Shown here: one piece after another, positions 1 through 6,841 of the stretch
How positions within the stretch are numbered: position 1 is the stretch's first letter
Layout of the letters: every line of letters starts with the position of its first letter
Origin: Blautia sp.
GTDB taxonomy: Bacteria > Bacillota > Clostridia > Lachnospirales > Lachnospiraceae
DNA length: 13,833 nt
Assembly: GCA_030841965.1 (NCBI GenBank)
Contig: JAUUSJ010000115.1
Location: 1 to 13,833 of the forward strand
Direction: 5' to 3'
Made by a program: the position numbers and the translations under genes
The notes under the pieces: model-generated
The model's input: the letters and a program-made list of their open reading frames with translations, nothing else
Told to the model about the DNA's origin: nothing
Databases searched by the model: none

Positions 1-57
1 CTATCGTTTTTAGAGGACATATCTTTGGTCTCTCTTCGCTGTGTACTGGCAAAACAC
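1..57 (+). repeat. Right end of a long-hairpin repeat element (copy C, cut by window edge)
   Basis: The first 57 bases align with the right end of copy B (10737-10791) and, on the other strand, with the outer end of copy A (about 1760-1816). All three share CTATCGTTT, then a variable arm, then a GCTGTGT block followed by a GGC(G/A)(A/G)AAAC-like tail. Only the right arm is inside the window, so its pairing cannot be tested. A run of seven T follows about 12 bases later. Confidence 0.7.
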
Positions 58-141
58 TATAAAGTTCTTTTTTTAGACCAACTACTACATAGTTTTAATG
101 TGAATTGCTCACTTTTTTGCTCATAGGAAACATTTTACAAA

Positions 142-439
142 GGGGGGATTGTCCGAAAACTAATCCGAAAACTAAATAAAAAATTTTATATTATTCTCCA
201 AACCAAATCCAACAATTAGATTGATTTTTATTCCGTTTTTTTTTATACTTATTTTATAGATTTATGCCTCTACAGACTGTTCAAAAACTTCTTTATTTAA
301 TTTATAAGTTATAATTAATGGCGAAAAACCCATTGGCTTGCCGTGGAGAGTAGTCAGATTGTATTATAGTATATCATGGTTTTTATGTTATATTTTATGA
401 TTGACATTAAAAAGAATTTAGTTTTTGGACAATCTCCCC
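142..439. mobile_element. MITE-like element or relic with 22-bp terminal inverted repeats
   Basis: Bases 142-163 and 418-439 are inverted repeats matching at 20 of 22 positions. The outer ends are GGGG and CCCC, and the shared core is GATTGTCC followed by AAAACTAA. The 298-bp interior is very AT-rich and has no coding potential. A third related but degenerate motif (GACTGTTCAAAAACTT) sits inside at 275-290. I see no convincing target-site duplication, so it may be an old non-autonomous element or the fused ends of a deleted insertion sequence. The right end lies 137 bp upstream of the AraC-type gene, so its leader or promoter may partly derive from the element. A perfect TTGACA at 401-406 lacks a well-placed -10. 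Confidence 0.5.
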
Positions 440-475
440 ATAATTTTGGATTTATCACAAAACTTTATCGATACA

Positions 476-500
476 GACGAGCTATTTGAGATTGCTCGTC
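476..500 (+). promoter_or_regulatory. Leader hairpin upstream of the AraC-type gene
   Basis: GACGAGC at 476-482 and GCTCGTC at 494-500 form a perfect 7-bp inverted repeat with an 11-nt loop. It ends 20 nt before the AAAGGAGG ribosome site. No T-run follows, so it is not a terminator. It may be an RNA structure or an operator. Confidence 0.5.
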
Positions 501-520
501 ATCACAAAACCGCTTAACAG

Positions 521-579
521 AAAGGAGGTCGGCTCTCCCCTCATGAAAAATCACGAGTGTCAGAGCCAAAATTATAATG
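521..579 (+). promoter_or_regulatory. Ribosome site with a 37-nt hairpin between Shine-Dalgarno and start codon
   Basis: AAAGGAGG at 521-528 is a strong ribosome site but lies 48 nt from ATG 577. The intervening 531-567 folds as a hairpin. The outer stem GGCTCT/AGAGCC (531-536 with 562-567) is 6 bp. The inner stem 540-546 with 551-557 is 7 positions with one A-C mismatch, closed by an AAAA loop. Removing the hairpin leaves 11 nt between Shine-Dalgarno and ATG 577, a normal spacing. A competing ATG at 543 sits inside the inner stem, in another frame. Confidence 0.55.
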
Positions 580-1518
580 AAGAATTCAAGACAAGCCCCC
601 TCTTTTCAACTAAAAGAAATCCGTCCTCACGGAACAAAGGCTTTTCCTTGTGCCATCTATCAGACTCGTGCTCTGGAAAAAGGGACTTTCGTAAACCATC
701 ACTGGCATGATGAGATTGAAATCCTATATTTCCCAGGTGGTGATTTTCGTCTCGACATTAATATGGAGTCCTTTTTTATTCGCTCCCAATGTCTTTATTT
801 TATCAATCCCGGAGAGATTCATGGCATTATAACAGAAAAAAGTGGAAGTTTCGGCGATGATGCCATTGTCTTTCACCCAAATATCTTAAGCTTTGAGGCC
901 TACGATGCAACGCAGACAGAGTTACTCCAACCACTTCAAAATGGTACCCTCCTCTTCCCTCGCTCTATCTTCCCCGAACATCCCGCCTTTTCTCTAATTT
1001 TAGAGAACTTTGCCGATATTATACAAGTATTTGGACATCATCTGCTCGCCAACAACCCTCCGACAGATGTCGCCATCACAAACGATTTGACAACACAGCT
1101 CTACACAAAATCATCCCTACTCCATATTTTGGCAATTTTATCGTCCTATCATCTCTTTACCTCAACGAATAAACATCCCGATAAAAGAGTAGAAGATGTA
1201 AAAACTGTAGTTTCTTATATCAAGGAAAATTACAAAGAAAAAATTTATGTAAAAGATTTAGCATCCATTATCAATATGAACGAACAATACTTTTGCCGTT
1301 TCTTCAAAAAAATTATTGGACGCTCCCCAATTGAATACGTAAACGAATATCGCATCAAACAAGCTATTTATTTTTTAGAAAACTCAGACTTACCCGTTAT
1401 AGATATCGGTTTAGAATGTGGCTATCATAATACCGGAAATTTCCTCAGAGAATTCAAAAAATACACCAATATGACCCCTCTTCGATATCGAAAGTCTTTC
1501 CTATCCAAAACCGAATAA
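577..1518 (+). CDS. AraC-family transcriptional regulator with N-terminal cupin-like sensor domain
   Basis: This 313-residue protein has the usual length and layout of AraC-type sugar regulators. Residues about 15-120 form a cupin-like ligand pocket with HHWHDEIEI (41-49) and FINPGEIHGI (75-84), both typical of the AraC arm/ligand domain. Residues about 205-308 hold two helix-turn-helix motifs, including VKDLASIINMNEQYFCRFFK and the C-terminal GYHNTGNFLREFKKYTNMTP signature. It likely binds DNA in the cytoplasm and responds to a small sugar-like ligand. ATG 577 is chosen because the only upstream in-frame alternative is ATT at 571 before the stop at 544. The good Shine-Dalgarno is 48 nt away behind a hairpin. 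A one-base frameshift joining ATG 543 to this frame is the alternative explanation. It runs towards the 3' end of the minus-strand sugar operon, and its target is unknown. Confidence 0.9.
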   Translation: MKNSRQAPSFQLKEIRPHGTKAFPCAIYQTRALEKGTFVNHHWHDEIEILYFPGGDFRLDINMESFFIRSQCLYFINPGEIHGIITEKSGSFGDDAIVFHPNILSFEAYDATQTELLQPLQNGTLLFPRSIFPEHPAFSLILENFADIIQVFGHHLLANNPPTDVAITNDLTTQLYTKSSLLHILAILSSYHLFTSTNKHPDKRVEDVKTVVSYIKENYKEKIYVKDLASIINMNEQYFCRFFKKIIGRSPIEYVNEYRIKQAIYFLENSDLPVIDIGLECGYHNTGNFLREFKKYTNMTPLRYRKSFLSKTE

Positions 1519-1775
1519 AGCCAAAAAGAAGAAAAATAATACCAGCAAAAATAAAATTACCAAAAAAACTTCACCTATACTCAATCAAAAGTGAAAAAAG
1601 CGAATACCATAAAAATGGAATTAGCAAAAGAAGCTTCACTAATACACAGTCAAAAATGAAAAAGCTGATACCATAAAAATGAGATTAACAAAAAAAGCTT
1701 CGCCAATACTCAATCAAAAGTGAATAAAAATAATACTATAAAAATGAGATTAAAAAAACAGTTTCCGCCAATACA
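1519..1775. repeat. Tandem 64/65-bp repeats between the AraC-type gene and hairpin copy A
   Basis: Three clear units begin near 1569, 1634 and 1698, and the start of a fourth near 1762 runs into hairpin copy A. Spacings are 65, 64 and about 65. Each unit carries CTTC(A/G)CC-like bases, AATAC(A/T)CA, CAAAA(G/A)TGAA, then ATACCATAAAAATG and a short A-run. A diverged earlier unit occupies about 1519-1568 and may start in the last codons of the AraC-type gene. On the minus strand the units look like reiterated versions of the tail that follows the hairpin (TGTGTATTGGCG, then a T-run). No open frame or terminator of the AraC gene is evident here. Confidence 0.75.
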
Positions 1776-1978
1776 CAGCTGAGAGAGGAGGTAGGTATAT
1801 GCCCCGAAAACGATAGAGAGTGGAGCGATTTTTCGATATACTTAGCTTTGCCGCTGGAGCACTGTTTGAGTGCCGTAGGCGCGAGTTTGCGGGAGGCGGC
1901 AAAAATCAGCGTATGTCGAAAAATCGTGGGAACGAACGTGTTTACGGGACATATACCTACCTCCTCTCTCAGCGTCTC
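1760..1978 (-). repeat. Long-hairpin repeat element, copy A
   Basis: The outer arms 1778-1806 and 1945-1973 pair over 29 positions with one mismatch (C1802/A1949). A second stem pairs 1826-1841 with 1911-1926 (16 positions, one wobble). An apical stem pairs 1847-1854 with 1896-1903, and GCACT/AGTGC (1859-1873) makes a small hairpin inside it. Internal-loop bases 1807-1825 and 1927-1944 are conserved in copy B. The strand is assigned so that the conserved GCTGTGT tail lies at the 3' side, as in copies B and C. Read on the minus strand, the element follows the last glucosidase gene and is followed by a seven-T run, so it could end operon transcripts. Short reading frames across it are not conserved proteins in my view. 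Confidence 0.85.
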
Positions 1979-2036
1979 CTTCCACCATCCACTCCTATCC
2001 TCTATCCTATACCCTCAACATCTCCTTCCACCATCC
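1975..2036. repeat. 16-bp direct repeat pair in pyrimidine-rich spacer
   Basis: TCTCCTTCCACCATCC occurs identically at 1975-1990 and 2021-2036, in a C/T-rich stretch just downstream of the glucosidase operon. The first copy begins right where the outer arm of hairpin copy A ends. No function is evident. Confidence 0.6.
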
Positions 2037-2074
2037 CCCTAAATAATCACTAAAGAATCTCTCCCCCCTCTAAA

Positions 2075-3739
2075 TCATCTCTTATAAAGCACAAACGCCT
2101 CATACCCCCTCAATATAACTTTATCTTTGTACTCATTCTCCAAATTCGCAATCAAGCACTCCGCCCCCTCAAACTCCTCTGGAATCTCAAACTCCACTTC
2201 TTCGTCCGTAAAACTACATACCACAAGCAATTTCTCCTCCCCCAGAGTTCTCGTATACACATACAATTGCTCACTATCTTCCATCAATAACTCATATTTT
2301 CCATAAACCATAATCGGTGTCTTCTTCCTAAGCGCAATTAATTTCTGATAATAATGAAGAACAGAATCTGGATTCTCAAGCTCAGCCTTAGCATTAATCT
2401 CCTTATAATTAGGATTCACCTTAATCCAAGGAGTCCCCGTCGTAAATCCCGCATTCTCACTATCGTCCCACTGCATCGGCGTTCTCGCATTGTCTCGGCT
2501 CTTATTTATAATACAAGGCCAAAACAATTCATGCGAAACCTCTCCGCTCTCGCACCATTCCTCGTAAGCGTGAATACTCTCAATATCTCTAAAATCTGCC
2601 GGGCTCTCAAACGGATAATTCGTCATACCAAGCTCCTCACCCTGATAAATATAAGGAGTCCCCTGCATCATATGAAGACAGGTTGCGAGCATTTTCGCAG
2701 AAACTTCACGATACTCTTCTCTATCATCCCCAAACCTTGATACCGCTCTTGGCTGGTCATGATTATCCCAAAAAAGACTATTCCATGCCTTTCCATATAA
2801 TTCCGTCTGCCAACGACTCATTATCTTCTTCAAAGTTGTGAGAGGAATCTTCTCATCTGTCCATTTGCCATATTTTTTATCGCTCTCTACATGCTCAAAC
2901 TGAAATACCATATTCAGCTCACCTGCGTCCTCGCCTGCGTATAATTTTGCCTGCTCTGTCGTAACACCTGCAGTCTCGCCCACTGTCATAATATCGTATT
3001 TTGATAAAACCTTCTCATTCATTTCCTTCAAATAATCGTGAACATGTGGTCCGTGGATACAATAAGGGGAAAAATCACCGTAGAAATCTGTCACAACACC
3101 GTCTGGCATCTCCTCTGTCTTAGAAATCATACTGATAACATCCATGCGAAATCCGTCAATTCCCTTCTCGCACCACCAAGTCATCATATCGAATACTTCT
3201 TTTCTCACCGCAGGATTATCCCAATTTAAATCAGGTTGTTTTTTGGAAAATAAATGTAAATAATACATTTTCGTCTGCTCGTCATACTCCCAGGTAGAAC
3301 CTCCAAAACAAGCACCCCAGTTATTAGGAGCACTGCCGTCCTCTCTCGGTTCTCTCCAAATATAATAATCTCGGTATGGATTATCCTTTGACTTTCTGCT
3401 CTCCATAAACCATTTATGCTCATCCGATGTATGATTTACTACCAAATCCATAACGATACGAATCCCTCTCTTATGAGCTTGAGAAAGCATCTCGTCAAAA
3501 TCTTCCATTGTTCCAAATTCATCCATAATATCCTGATAATCACTAATATCATACCCATTATCATCATTAGGAGATTTATAAATCGGAGAAAGCCAAATCA
3601 CATCCACTCCAAGCTCCTTCAAATAATCCAGCTTGCTTGTAATTCCTCTTAAATCACCGACTCCATTTCCAGTGCTATCCTTAAAGCTTCTAGGATAAAT
3701 CTGATAAATCACTGCTTCTTTCCACCATGTCTTTTTCAT
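2075..3739 (-). CDS. malL: GH13 family 31 alpha-glucosidase, oligo-1,6-glucosidase-like
   Basis: This 554-residue, signal-less cytoplasmic enzyme hydrolyses terminal alpha-linked glucose from short alpha-glucosides. The GH13 landmarks are DLVVNH (98-103), GFRMD with nucleophile D200, VGE with acid/base E255, and WDNHD with D328. The start WWKEAVIYQIYPRSF and RDNARTPMQWDDSENAGFTTG are hallmarks of the oligo-1,6-glucosidase group. The nucleophile is followed by Val (V201), the residue known in this family to favour alpha-1,6 (isomaltose-type) bonds over maltose. Length matches the family. The ATG is preceded by GAAGGGAAGG with a 6-nt spacer. It lies 41 bp after the paralogous glucosidase and is probably the last gene of the same transcript. 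The exact substrate is inferred; trehalose-6-phosphate or sucrose hydrolysis is less likely but not excluded. Confidence 0.9.
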   Translation of the reverse strand: MKKTWWKEAVIYQIYPRSFKDSTGNGVGDLRGITSKLDYLKELGVDVIWLSPIYKSPNDDNGYDISDYQDIMDEFGTMEDFDEMLSQAHKRGIRIVMDLVVNHTSDEHKWFMESRKSKDNPYRDYYIWREPREDGSAPNNWGACFGGSTWEYDEQTKMYYLHLFSKKQPDLNWDNPAVRKEVFDMMTWWCEKGIDGFRMDVISMISKTEEMPDGVVTDFYGDFSPYCIHGPHVHDYLKEMNEKVLSKYDIMTVGETAGVTTEQAKLYAGEDAGELNMVFQFEHVESDKKYGKWTDEKIPLTTLKKIMSRWQTELYGKAWNSLFWDNHDQPRAVSRFGDDREEYREVSAKMLATCLHMMQGTPYIYQGEELGMTNYPFESPADFRDIESIHAYEEWCESGEVSHELFWPCIINKSRDNARTPMQWDDSENAGFTTGTPWIKVNPNYKEINAKAELENPDSVLHYYQKLIALRKKTPIMVYGKYELLMEDSEQLYVYTRTLGEEKLLVVCSFTDEEVEFEIPEEFEGAECLIANLENEYKDKVILRGYEAFVLYKR

Positions 3740-3780
3740 AATTTACCTTCCCTTCTACTTGTTTATCTCAAATGCAAAAT

Positions 3781-5445
3781 CTAGACTTCTAAAACCAATA
3801 CTTGATAACCATACATCGTAATCATATTGTCTTTTTCTCTTATATCTTTATAATTATTAATCAAAACTTTCTTATAAGCCTTCGGCAACTGCACTTCCTG
3901 CTCTTCTCTCTGGTAATTGCCGATAACAAGCAATGTTTTATCCGTCCTGCGATAATACGCCATCAGATTATGCTGCTGCTCAAAAACAGGCTCTAACTCT
4001 CCGTATACAACTGTTTCCTTATACTCCTCGTTTTTTCTAAGAGCAATTAACTCCTTATAAAAGCTTCTAACTGAGTCAGGGTCATCTAACTGGGATTTCA
4101 CATTAATCTTCGTATAGTTTGGATTTACACCAAGCCATGGAGTGCCCGTCGTAAATCCCGCATTCTCACTGTCATCCCACTGCATCGGCGTTCTCGCATT
4201 ATCACGGCTGAATTTCGCCACCGCCTTTAAGGCTTCTTCCTCAGACAATCCCGCATCTAATGCAACCTGGTACTGGTCTATGCTGGAAATATCGTCAAAC
4301 TGCTTTGCCGAGTGAAAGACGGTATTCTCCATTCCAATTTCTTGACCTTGATAGAGAAATGGAATGCCTCGAAGCATCATATTAAGAGCGGCAAGCATCT
4401 TTTTACTGGCTGGGCAACAATCTCCCTCTGGGATATAGCGACTCACTCCTCTAGGCTCGTCATGGTTTTCGATAATATTCGATAACATACCGATATCGCC
4501 GATTTTTCTCTGCGCCTCAAAGCAACATCTCTTATAGTCGTCCGCTGTAATCGGCTTTGCGTCATACCATCCCTTCTCGCTTCCTCCGAAAATTGTCTCA
4601 TTAAAATCAAACATGCTGGAAAAATATCCGTTATCGCCAACAAAATCTGGAAGCTCACCTGGTTTTTCGTTAAATACCTCTCCGACGGAAAACGCATCGT
4701 ATTTTTTAAAGGTTCTATCTCTCATCTCACCCAAAAACTCACCGATTCCCTCGGCCTCCTTTAACATCTGCTCAATACTGGCGAGACCATCCTCTCGGTC
4801 AACCTTATAATCTCGAAACGGAAGCATTTTTTTAATATTGATAATCGCATCGATACGGAATCCTCCAAGTCCCTTATCGAGCCACCAGTTTATATTTTTG
4901 TAGATTTCCTCCCTGACCTCTGGATTTTCCCAGTTTAAATCAGGCTGTTTTTTGTGAAAGACATGCAAATACTGTTTATTCGTCCCAGGCATATCCTCCC
5001 AGACAGGTCCTCCAAAATAAGAACGCCAATTGCAGGCCGGCTCTTTTGCGTCTTTGTCTCGGAGATAGAAAAACTTTCCGTATTTTCCGTCTGGGTCTTT
5101 GCATGCTTTTTGAAACCACTCATGCTCATCGGAACAGTGATTCACAACCAAATCCATCAAAATATACATATCCCTCTTTTTCGCCTCTGCTATCAGCTTT
5201 TCCATATCCTCCATCGTTCCAAAACGAGGGTCAATATCATAATAATCCGAGATATCATATCCCTGGTCTGCAAGTGGAGAGCGATAACAAGGGGAGAGCC
5301 ATATAATATCAACTCCCAAATCTTTTAAATAATCTAATTTACTAATAATCCCTGGAATATCGCCAATTCCATCTTTGTTTGAATCATAAAAGCTCTTTGG
5401 ATAAATCTGATATGCCACCTTATCATGCCACCATTTTCTCTGCAT
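3781..5445 (-). CDS. GH13 family alpha-glucosidase, probable alpha-1,4 preference
   Basis: This second cytoplasmic GH13 glucosidase is also 554 residues when started at ATG 5445. That start has GGAGG (complement of 5454-5458) 8 nt upstream; the longer TTG start at 5460 would put the ribosome site inside the gene. Landmarks are DLVVNH (98-103), GFRID with nucleophile D199, VGE with E256, and ENHD with D329. The nucleophile is followed by Ala (A200) rather than the Val of its neighbour, which in this family points to maltose or malto-oligosaccharide (alpha-1,4) hydrolysis. The middle region (residues about 203-245) is longer and unlike the paralogue. It has its own likely promoter and an inverted repeat just upstream, so it can be expressed apart from the sensor genes. 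Confidence 0.9.
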   Translation of the reverse strand: MQRKWWHDKVAYQIYPKSFYDSNKDGIGDIPGIISKLDYLKDLGVDIIWLSPCYRSPLADQGYDISDYYDIDPRFGTMEDMEKLIAEAKKRDMYILMDLVVNHCSDEHEWFQKACKDPDGKYGKFFYLRDKDAKEPACNWRSYFGGPVWEDMPGTNKQYLHVFHKKQPDLNWENPEVREEIYKNINWWLDKGLGGFRIDAIINIKKMLPFRDYKVDREDGLASIEQMLKEAEGIGEFLGEMRDRTFKKYDAFSVGEVFNEKPGELPDFVGDNGYFSSMFDFNETIFGGSEKGWYDAKPITADDYKRCCFEAQRKIGDIGMLSNIIENHDEPRGVSRYIPEGDCCPASKKMLAALNMMLRGIPFLYQGQEIGMENTVFHSAKQFDDISSIDQYQVALDAGLSEEEALKAVAKFSRDNARTPMQWDDSENAGFTTGTPWLGVNPNYTKINVKSQLDDPDSVRSFYKELIALRKNEEYKETVVYGELEPVFEQQHNLMAYYRRTDKTLLVIGNYQREEQEVQLPKAYKKVLINNYKDIREKDNMITMYGYQVLVLEV

Positions 5446-5458
5446 CGTTCTTACCTCC

Positions 5459-5510
5459 AATCAAAATTTTTACACCTTTTATACGCTCTATTATAAGAAA
5501 AATTTTGATT
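5459..5510 (-). promoter_or_regulatory. Perfect 13-bp inverted repeat, candidate operator of the glucosidase genes
   Basis: AATCAAAATTTTT at 5459-5471 and its exact reverse complement at 5498-5510 are separated by 26 bp. One arm lies between the -35 and -10 of the predicted promoter. The other lies in the leader directly next to the GGAGG ribosome site. A third related half-site (AAATTTTGAC) is at 5543-5552. The placement suits a repressor or response-regulator site. AT-richness lowers certainty. Confidence 0.5.
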
Positions 5511-5518
5511 TTTGTCTT
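5490..5518 (-). promoter_or_regulatory. Predicted promoter for the two glucosidase genes
   Basis: On the minus strand AAGACA (5513-5518) is followed after 17 bp by a perfect TATAAT (5490-5495). Transcription would start near 5483, giving a leader of about 38 nt before ATG 5445. Confidence 0.55.
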
Positions 5519-5560
5519 ACGCTTCTATGATTAAAAACTACGAAATTTTGACTTTTTCTA

Positions 5561-6841
5561 TTATTTTTCTATATTATATCTTTCTACACTCTCATCTTCC
5601 TTTTGCACAAACTGCTCTTCTGTCATACTGCCAGTAGCTAAAAGCGGAAGTATCTCTGGAAATATCTCCTCTTGCAAAATCGAATTCCATTTTGTCTGGT
5701 AGCTTGGAATGAATGTCAAGGAATCGGCAACTGCTCTCGCATAATCCCCTTTTACATCATCCTTATCCATCATCTCTCTCAAAAAAACTTCTCTCTCTTT
5801 TTCCTGCTCTAATAGTCGAAATTTCAAAAACTCTATCGCACCTTGTCTTACCTCATTACTATATGTACTTGTGATAGACCAAGAAAACTGCTCTACCGAT
5901 AATATCGTCTCATCCTCCGGGAAAGGGGAAAAAGCCAATTTATCATAGATTTTATCATTAAACCGCTCTATCTCCCAGTATCCGTTGACGAGCATCGCCG
6001 TCTTTCCCTCGACAAAATTAGCGTGAGCCAAATCGAAATCACTATGTATCGCATCTTCTGTCGTGTATTCAAACATTTTCTTCAAATTTTTTGCGATTCT
6101 TAGCCCGACTTTATTATTATACGAAGAAGGAAATGACTGTTCCATAAATTCCTTTCCCTCCTTCGTACTCGCAGCCTCCGCCGTAGCGATAAACATGGGG
6201 CTCCATCCTGTCCCGTCGGTATGCAGTGAGAGTGGAGTTATCCCATTTTCTTTTAATCTATCACATACATCCCAAAACTCCTCCCATGTCTTTGGAAATT
6301 CCTCTATCCCTGCTTTTGCAAACAACTCTTTATTCCAAAAAATCCCAGTATAATTAAAAACTGGGCTTCCCGCTGGACAAAAATACATTTTTCCATTCTC
6401 ATCCTTACATTTTTCTAAGATTTCTGGGTCAATTGCTTCCCTCAACTCCTCATCGCTCTCCACATAGGGAGATAAATCAATTAATCTCTCATCTTCCAAC
6501 ATCATCTGATAAAAGGAAGGCAAAATTTGGACCTCAAAGACGATGGCGGGAAGCTTATCTGTCACATTTAATTTTTTTAAATTTTTTCGATACTCCTCCT
6601 CTGTCTCCATCACCCACTCGGCATCCACATAGTATTTCTCTTTATATATTTCATTGAATTTCTTTACTAAATCTTCATTTTCCTTCTCACCTGTCTCCAA
6701 ATTTGCTCGAAAAATAACAGGAATCGTCGTAATTTCCTGCTCTTTTCTCTCCTCTGTCTTTGGCATTGCACAGGAAAAAAGAAAAAGGCAACTCCCAACG
6801 AAACTAATCATACCCCATATCCATCTTTTTTTATTTCTCAT
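5561..6841 (-). CDS. Extracellular sugar-binding lipoprotein (ABC solute-binding protein, family 1 type)
   Basis: This 426-residue protein has a lipoprotein signal: a basic start RNKKR, a hydrophobic stretch, and lipobox LFSC with lipidated C24. The mature protein should sit on the outer face of the membrane. It shows the carbohydrate-binding-protein pattern: GKMYFCPAGSP, then FWNKELFAKAGIEEFPKTWE, then GITPL, and later GKTAMLVNGYWEIE. ATG 6841 is chosen; it overlaps the kinase stop region by 11 bp and has GGAG just upstream. A GTG at 6856 is possible but lacks a properly spaced ribosome site. It is co-transcribed with the sensor kinase and regulator, but no permease or ATPase gene lies here. 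It may deliver an alpha-glucoside to a distant transporter or present it to the kinase. The ligand is inferred from the neighbouring glucosidases. Confidence 0.88.
   Translation of the reverse strand: MRNKKRWIWGMISFVGSCLFLFSCAMPKTEERKEQEITTIPVIFRANLETGEKENEDLVKKFNEIYKEKYYVDAEWVMETEEEYRKNLKKLNVTDKLPAIVFEVQILPSFYQMMLEDERLIDLSPYVESDEELREAIDPEILEKCKDENGKMYFCPAGSPVFNYTGIFWNKELFAKAGIEEFPKTWEEFWDVCDRLKENGITPLSLHTDGTGWSPMFIATAEAASTKEGKEFMEQSFPSSYNNKVGLRIAKNLKKMFEYTTEDAIHSDFDLAHANFVEGKTAMLVNGYWEIERFNDKIYDKLAFSPFPEDETILSVEQFSWSITSTYSNEVRQGAIEFLKFRLLEQEKEREVFLREMMDKDDVKGDYARAVADSLTFIPSYQTKWNSILQEEIFPEILPLLATGSMTEEQFVQKEDESVERYNIEK

Noticed and set aside
401..406. TTGACA as the -35 of the AraC-type gene promoter
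   Set aside because: No -10-like hexamer stands 16-18 bp downstream.
486..710. Reading frame containing ATG 543 with a well-placed AAAGGAGG
   Set aside because: It overlaps the AraC-type gene in another frame and looks non-coding after about residue 40. It is kept only as a possible leader peptide or as a sign of a one-base frameshift at the C-run 596-600.
1820..2053. Two overlapping short reading frames (1820-2053 and 1848-2042) in the plus strand
   Set aside because: They lie across hairpin copy A and owe their length to its repeat sequence. They have no ribosome site, and the coding pattern is explained by conserved stems.
2354..5328. Plus-strand reading frames opposite the two glucosidase genes
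   Set aside because: Antisense shadows of clear GH13 genes, without ribosome sites or recognisable domains.
5445..5460. TTG start at 5460 for the second glucosidase
   Set aside because: The GGAGG ribosome site would then lie inside the coding region. ATG 5445 gives proper spacing and a length equal to its paralogue.
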